From Gammaproteobacteria bacterium (GTDB lineage Bacteria > Pseudomonadota > Gammaproteobacteria > Arenicellales > Arenicellaceae), in the NCBI GenBank assembly GCA_030426005.1, contig JAUHZM010000082.1, forward strand, positions 1-10,802: a stretch of DNA of 10,802 bases. The letters are read 5' to 3'. A program made the position numbers and the translations under genes. Below, one piece after another: positions 6,364 to 10,802 of the stretch (the first letter of the stretch is position 1; every line of letters begins with the position of its first letter). Below the pieces are notes generated by a model, which was not told where the DNA came from, searched no databases, and was given only the letters and a program-made list of their open reading frames with translations.

Positions 6364-9246
6364 TTAGAATTCGTAACGTACACCTAAGTTGTAGCGAGCA
6401 CCTGTCTGCGACGCTTGAATTACTTGAAGCTCGCTACGTCCGTAGCTACGGAAAGTCTCTTCAGTAATATTCAAGCCTTCAAGGAAGACAGTCAGGTTAT
6501 CACTTACGCTGTAGCGAACGTTAACGTCCCACTGACCGTATGATTCGATATTCACCGGACCAGGCGCTGCTGCTGCAGAGCCGGCAATGCCGTTGAAGAA
6601 GTCATCACGCCAGTTGTACATCAAACGAACTTGCAGTCTGTCGTTCTCGTAGAAACCAATCAGGTTCGCTGAGTCACTCAAACCGGTAAGTACGAACTGT
6701 GTCGCATCCAAACTAGTGTTGTCATACTCCAAATCGCCGTTAACGATTGTGGCATTAGCAATCACACCAAATCCAGAGTCACCAAACGATTTCTGAACCG
6801 CAAATTCCCAACCATCAATGCTGGACTCTTTGTTGTTCGCAGGTGCCGTTACGTCAAATGTGACAGGCGCACCGGTTGCAGGGTGAATTAAATCTGGGAA
6901 CAGCACTTGGTCCTGGAAGATCGCCGTACCAATAAAGTTCTTCACATCTTTATTGAAGTAACCAATCGAGGCGTAATCTGAATCGCCGAAGTAATACTCC
7001 AATGACAGGTCAATGTTGTCAGACTCTAGCGGTTGCAGGTTCGGGTTACCAGCATTACCGTTACCGCCACTGATACGAATCAATGAGTTAATGGTAAGGC
7101 CGCCCTGAATATCAATGAAGCTTGGACGAGAAATGGTTTTGCTGTAGCTTGCACGCGCAACTAATTCATCAGTCAGGTCAAACTTAACGTCCAGGTTTGG
7201 TAACAAGAAGTCGTATTCACCGGTTAAACGAGTGAAGTCCTGAATTACTTGACCATTTGCATCACGAGCTTGAATCGCTGTGAATTCGTTGTCACTTAAT
7301 TCGTTCGCGCGCTCGACGCGCTCATACGTTGGAACCAAGGCTTGAGACACGACATCAGTTTCTTCGTAACGCAGTCCTGCCTTGATGCTGACAGGAATAT
7401 CGCCGATTTGACGATCCAGGTTGATTTGGATGTACGCCGCAGAAGAATCTTCCTCTGTGATACGGTCTGTGGTGAAGCTGGTGCTCGGACATAAGCCAGT
7501 ACCACAATCACCGCCTGTAGATTGAGTTGCACCAAGTGCTTCGGTGCGTGCAATCAGAGCATCAATATCAAACACAAAGAATTGTGCTTGACGGCGTGGA
7601 TCGCTGCCGTTGGAGATTTGGTCAAACGCATTTGCACCTGATGCTGGTGTTAACAGGTCAGCAATTTGACCGGCTTGCGTTGTGCCGCCCCAAGTGTCAC
7701 GTTGAACGTTCGAGAATTGTGAACGGTTATCAACTTCCGTCAACTGCACACCGAAATCGATCGAAGTGGTGTCGGTGAACTCATAGGCACCGCTAGCCGT
7801 TGCTTGTTGAATTTCCATTTTTGCGGCTTCGTTATCGAATACGCTACCGGTTACGATCATATCGTTCGCGCTGAGCGGTCCGGTCAGATCGAGCTCAAGG
7901 ATCGGTAATTCGCCGTCCAGATACGCTGTGGAGCGCTGTCGTGTAAAACTAGCGATTGCTAATTGCGACGCAGTTCCATTGTTACCGCTCGCACCGCGCT
8001 CTGCTTCTGAGTTATGGAAGTCGAATTCCAGTGCCAGTTTGTCATTAACTTGCCATTCAACATTCAAGCCCAGAGAGCTGTTCTCGGTTTTGGTGCCATC
8101 GCGGCCAGCAGCCATTGCGAAGTCAGTTGCAGAGTTGACCTCAGTGTAGATCAACGGTGACGCAACTGGACCGTCCGAGTACGTGGACTGTACACCGGCA
8201 AAGTTGAACCAGCCGGAGTAGTTATTGAAGGTGCGCTCAAAATCAACCTCTGAGTAGAAGTAGTCCAATGTGGTAGTCACATTGTCATTTGGACGCCATT
8301 GCAGAGCTAGTTGACCATTAATACGCTCGCGAGAGAACTCAGCGATTTCGTAACCAACACTTTGTGGTACAGCGTAGATATCTGAATCTGCAGGACGGTT
8401 AATTTGGTTTTCATCACGTGGTAAACCGCCCCATGCCGCGGTACCCGCTGCCCAATCTTGGTCAGCAGTGCCAGGGAAGTTGTTGTAATCGCCAACCGTA
8501 CCGGTGTTTACACCGTTATCACGTTTTTGGTAACTACCTGCGATGGCGATACCAATTGTATCGTCAGCGAAAGTGTTGCTGTAGATACCTGATACCTCAG
8601 GAGTCAGGTCGTCGCCCTTGGTGGTTGATGTGTCGTGTACGGCTTTCAGTGAAACCACAGACTTCATACCCGGTGCGTCTAATGGACGTGCAGTCTGGAT
8701 ATTGATTGTGGAACCAATGCCACCAGTTGGCACGTTAGCCACACCGGTTTTATAGACTTGCACACCGGCAATGCCCTCAGATGCCAAATCAGCGAAATCG
8801 TATGAACGATTATCGCCATTGTGAGTCGGCATTTGACGGCCATTCAGCGTGACAAGGTTAAAGGCTGGACCGAAACCACGGACCGTAACCTGGTTACCTT
8901 CACCGCGTGAGCGGTCAATTGAAACACCTGTGATGCGCTGCAGAGATTCTGCAAGGTTGGTGTCTGGGAATACGCCGATATCTTCGGCTGAAATCGCGTC
9001 TACTACGCCGTCGGCATTACGCTTTAAATCAGTAGCGCGTGCCAAACTGCTGCGGTAGCCGGTAACAACAATTTCTTCCAGAGTTTCTAGTTCGTCGGAT
9101 TGAGCATAGGTCGTACCTGGCGCAATCATCGCACCACACACCAGCATACCCAACATCGCAGAGCGAGATGCTGAGACCGGCGACAGCGCAGACGAAACGG
9201 CAGAAGCAAGCTTGGTCTTGCCGCCGTTAGGAACGTATGAAGTCAT
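6364..9246 (-). CDS. TonB-dependent outer-membrane receptor (Xanthomonas/Caulobacter type)
   Basis: This 960-residue outer-membrane receptor uses TonB-ExbBD energy to import a substrate. The N-terminus has a long polar region (1-28), a hydrophobic core (about 29-44) and a TTYA-Q cleavage site after A48. A TonB box LEEIVVTGYRSSL follows at 56-68. The plug domain spans roughly 75-190, with DAISAEDIGVFPD (83-95), ESLQRITGVSI, VTVRGFGP (120-127), LVTLNGRQMP (131-140) and the GGIGSTINIQT strand (175-185). The 22-strand barrel follows and ends in RYEF, with the terminal Phe needed for outer-membrane assembly. There is no N-terminal STN signalling domain, so it is not a sigma/anti-sigma transducer. 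The EIVVTGxRxSL start and the size match the Xanthomonas/Caulobacter class, often linked to glycan or plant-derived nutrients. The ATG has an AGAGGA ribosome-binding site (complement of 9252-9257). The ligand is not predictable; the linked halogenase, SapC and cupin genes are the main context. Confidence 0.95.
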   Translation of the reverse strand: MTSYVPNGGKTKLASAVSSALSPVSASRSAMLGMLVCGAMIAPGTTYAQSDELETLEEIVVTGYRSSLARATDLKRNADGVVDAISAEDIGVFPDTNLAESLQRITGVSIDRSRGEGNQVTVRGFGPAFNLVTLNGRQMPTHNGDNRSYDFADLASEGIAGVQVYKTGVANVPTGGIGSTINIQTARPLDAPGMKSVVSLKAVHDTSTTKGDDLTPEVSGIYSNTFADDTIGIAIAGSYQKRDNGVNTGTVGDYNNFPGTADQDWAAGTAAWGGLPRDENQINRPADSDIYAVPQSVGYEIAEFSRERINGQLALQWRPNDNVTTTLDYFYSEVDFERTFNNYSGWFNFAGVQSTYSDGPVASPLIYTEVNSATDFAMAAGRDGTKTENSSLGLNVEWQVNDKLALEFDFHNSEAERGASGNNGTASQLAIASFTRQRSTAYLDGELPILELDLTGPLSANDMIVTGSVFDNEAAKMEIQQATASGAYEFTDTTSIDFGVQLTEVDNRSQFSNVQRDTWGGTTQAGQIADLLTPASGANAFDQISNGSDPRRQAQFFVFDIDALIARTEALGATQSTGGDCGTGLCPSTSFTTDRITEEDSSAAYIQINLDRQIGDIPVSIKAGLRYEETDVVSQALVPTYERVERANELSDNEFTAIQARDANGQVIQDFTRLTGEYDFLLPNLDVKFDLTDELVARASYSKTISRPSFIDIQGGLTINSLIRISGGNGNAGNPNLQPLESDNIDLSLEYYFGDSDYASIGYFNKDVKNFIGTAIFQDQVLFPDLIHPATGAPVTFDVTAPANNKESSIDGWEFAVQKSFGDSGFGVIANATIVNGDLEYDNTSLDATQFVLTGLSDSANLIGFYENDRLQVRLMYNWRDDFFNGIAGSAAAAPGPVNIESYGQWDVNVRYSVSDNLTVFLEGLNITEETFRSYGRSELQVIQASQTGARYNLGVRYEF

Positions 9247-9273
9247 GGTTATCCTCTCTTTATAAGTGACAAT

Positions 9274-9303
9274 ATTCTAATTTTTGTGTTTCTCAACTGT
9301 CAC
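9274..9303 (-). promoter_or_regulatory. Candidate sigma-70 promoter of the TonB-dependent receptor gene
   Basis: On the minus strand GTGACA (complement of 9298-9303) and TAGAAT (complement of 9274-9279) are separated by 18 bp. Each matches the sigma-70 consensus at five of six positions. An overlapping alternative is TTGAGA (9291-9296) with TATTGT (9269-9274), spacer 16. Either would give a leader of about 20-30 nt before the ATG at 9246. The -35 overlaps the CACGTG pair at 9301-9316. Confidence 0.5.
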
Positions 9304-9338
9304 GTGTGCCCACGTGTTTATACAGTGGAGAACAGTGG
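9296..9338. promoter_or_regulatory. Compound operator-like repeats upstream of the receptor promoter
   Basis: Two CACGTG palindromes (9301-9306, 9311-9316) are 10 bp apart, one helical turn. Next to them ACAGTGG occurs twice as a direct repeat (9322-9328 and 9332-9338), again with a 10-bp period. An ACTGT at 9296-9300 forms an inverted repeat with ACAGT at 9322-9326 around the CACGTG pair. Helically phased direct repeats are a common arrangement for AraC-type regulators, and such a gene is divergent from this region. The CACGTG pair overlaps the -35 region, which would suit repression. The binding proteins are inferred. The stretch from about 9339 to 9550 shows nothing else that I recognise. 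Confidence 0.5.
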
Positions 9339-9554
9339 TTACTTGCATAAAGATGGGATGCGAAAAGAAGTACGTCTAAAAGCCACCCGATGGTGCGATG
9401 ACCCTGTCCAAACCCTATTGAGATGCGAAGCCTGTCGCGCTATCCACATCGTCATCTATGCCAGACTAATTTAGGAACATTTCAATGTCTGCGCGACTAA
9501 GTTACTGCATTTTCCGTTATTTATACGGTGATTCCACCCGTCTTAAACGAGTTC

Positions 9555-9583
9555 TGTCCATAATCTGGTCGACCAACTATAAT
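9555..9583 (+). promoter_or_regulatory. Candidate promoter of the AraC-type regulator, with a palindrome in the spacer
   Basis: A perfect TATAAT occurs at 9578-9583, 34 bp upstream of the ATG at 9618. The -35 is weak (TGTCCA at 9555-9560 with a 17-bp spacer, or CTGTCC at 9554). Such a promoter often depends on an activator. The perfect 10-bp palindrome TGGTCGACCA (9566-9575) lies in the spacer and may be an operator, for example for autoregulation. Confidence 0.5.
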
Positions 9584-9617
9584 TAGATCAACAATAAATA
9601 TAAAAATATCGGATTCA

Positions 9618-10787
9618 ATGTCGGCTCCTATTTTCAATATTCACGATACGCTGCTGCTGGCAACGGCTTTTCAAAGCCTGTTGTTCGTGGTTTTGGTACT
9701 GACCGTTAAACATGAGCGGCAGATTAGTGATTATTTTCTGGTCGGCTTTTTTCTGGCGCAGGTCGCGATTCCGTTTCACATTCTGGTTAACTACGGGGAG
9801 GTGTTTAAATACATCGCATTGAATGCGTCTCCCAATTATTACCATGCATTTGAATTGGGTTTGTGGCTCGAAGGCCCTCTTTTACTCTGGTATACACGTT
9901 CTATTTTATACCGCGACTTTAAATGGTCTAGCAAAGACTATGTCTATTTACTCCCAGCTATCGGATTCGCAATCTATATCCTGATTACCTTTTATATGCA
10001 GGATACCGCCGATAAATTACTGTTATTGGAGCAGCAGCAAGATGCAAAGCAACCGTCGATTCTAGGCAAATTAAACGGGCTTCGTGACATTCTGCGAGTC
10101 GTGTTTGGTGTTTTGTGTATGGTTGACGTACGTCAGGCGAGACGTCAAATTCGGGATCGCTATTCGAATATCGAGAAAATCGATTTTGGTTGGCTTAGTT
10201 TTCTGGTGATTGCATTTACTTGCGTGCGAGGCTGGTCGGTCATCGTTTTGATCGTGACCTATTTTGCGCCGAATCTGAGTGATCCGATCTTCAATTCACT
10301 CGGTCTGGCGGGTAATTATCTGACGTTTGCATTGATTACTACCTTGATGTTCTTCAGTCTGCAACGGTCGACCTTGTTCGACGGGCACATCACCGAGGAG
10401 CCAGCGCACACGGAAGAAGATAAATATAAGATAGATGATGCTTTGACCAAGCGAATCGAAGCGCATATGGCCACCGAGAAGCCATATTTAAAGCACTTGC
10501 TGAATTTGGAACAGTTGGCCAATCAACTAGAGATGCACCCAAGAACCTTGTCGGTAACCATCAAGCACCATTTTAAGACCAACTTTTATGAATTCGTGAA
10601 TTCGTATCGAATTGAAGAGGCCAAGCGTGTATTGGCGGATCCAAGCCAAAAACAAAAAACCATGATAGAGATATCGGGTGACTGTGGATTTAACAGTAAG
10701 GCGACGTACAACACCTTTTTTAAGAAGCTGGTCGGCTGTACGCCAACTCAGTATCGAAGTCAGCAGCTAGAGAAAGCCACCACCTAG
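9618..10787 (+). CDS. Membrane-bound AraC-family transcriptional regulator with about seven transmembrane segments
   Basis: This 389-residue protein has an integral-membrane N-terminal part and a C-terminal AraC-type DNA-binding domain. Hydrophobic segments lie at about 11-30, 37-57, 78-95, 107-127, 155-170, 188-215 and 227-247. A charged linker (about 252-275) leads into the HTH domain (about 276-383). The first helix-turn-helix is in LNLEQLANQLEMHPRTLSVTIK (295-316). The second is in TMIEISGDCGFNSKATYNTFFKK (348-370), followed by the family's VGCTPTQYR ending. The membrane part would sense an envelope or membrane-soluble signal and hold the DNA-binding domain at the inner membrane. It is transcribed away from the TonB-dependent receptor across a 371-bp region with helically phased repeats, so the receptor promoter is its most likely target. 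A GGAT before the ATG is a weak ribosome-binding site. The ligand is unknown. Confidence 0.9.
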   Translation: MSAPIFNIHDTLLLATAFQSLLFVVLVLTVKHERQISDYFLVGFFLAQVAIPFHILVNYGEVFKYIALNASPNYYHAFELGLWLEGPLLLWYTRSILYRDFKWSSKDYVYLLPAIGFAIYILITFYMQDTADKLLLLEQQQDAKQPSILGKLNGLRDILRVVFGVLCMVDVRQARRQIRDRYSNIEKIDFGWLSFLVIAFTCVRGWSVIVLIVTYFAPNLSDPIFNSLGLAGNYLTFALITTLMFFSLQRSTLFDGHITEEPAHTEEDKYKIDDALTKRIEAHMATEKPYLKHLLNLEQLANQLEMHPRTLSVTIKHHFKTNFYEFVNSYRIEEAKRVLADPSQKQKTMIEISGDCGFNSKATYNTFFKKLVGCTPTQYRSQQLEKATT

Positions 10788-10802
10788 AGCGCCAGTACCT
10801 AA

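Noticed and set aside
8418..8705. Plus-strand open frame of 95 codons inside the receptor gene
   Set aside because: It is antisense to a clearly coding barrel region, with composition expected for a shadow frame and no start signal.
9286..9474. Plus-strand 62-codon reading frame with two CxxC-like pairs (CHVC, CEAC), looking like a small zinc-binding protein
   Set aside because: It starts with GTG without a ribosome-binding site, overlaps the receptor promoter and its repeats, and has no supporting family similarity that I recognise.
9514..9528. Small inverted repeat CCGT...ACGG in the regulator upstream region
   Set aside because: A 4-bp stem is expected by chance and there is no T-tract or conserved context.

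Overview
The window looks like chromosomal DNA of an aquatic, free-living gammaproteobacterium. GC content is moderate, genes are tightly packed, and the content is typical of glycan- or organic-matter-scavenging Proteobacteria: a long TonB-dependent receptor of the Xanthomonas/Caulobacter type, tryptophan-halogenase-family flavoenzymes, a SapC-family protein and FIH-like cupin proteins. The genus cannot be fixed from this sequence.

Layout. The left edge (1-124, minus) holds the first 41 codons of an exported protein with a clear signal peptide. A short divergent intergenic region (125-310) carries a 7-bp inverted repeat. It is followed by a plus-strand JmjC/cupin_8 protein (311-1321). That gene converges, with only 5 bp between stop codons, on a minus-strand cluster. 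Read in transcription order, the cluster is: TonB-dependent receptor (9246-6364), a strong double-hairpin intrinsic terminator (about 6230-6300), halogenase-family enzyme 2 (6191-4632), SapC (4604-3876), a second cupin_8 protein (3864-2854) and halogenase-family enzyme 1 (2817-1327, GTG start). The last four are spaced 11-36 nt apart and look like one operon. Upstream of the receptor is a 371-bp regulatory region with repeated sites. Beyond it, divergently transcribed, is a membrane-anchored AraC-type regulator (9618-10787).

How the parts may work together. The receptor would import a substrate across the outer membrane. The AraC-type sensor probably controls the receptor and/or itself. The cytoplasmic flavin enzymes and the Fe(II)/2-oxoglutarate-type cupin proteins form an oxidative modification set, with SapC as a constant partner of unknown function. 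Both enzyme families are present twice. The two cupin proteins are the same length (336 aa) and align without gaps through their core with identical metal-ligand positions. TonB receptor / halogenase / SapC / cupin neighbourhoods recur in Proteobacteria, to my knowledge, but their joint function and substrate are not established. That is the most interesting part of this window. No short precursor-peptide gene, RNA gene, insertion sequence or CRISPR array was seen.
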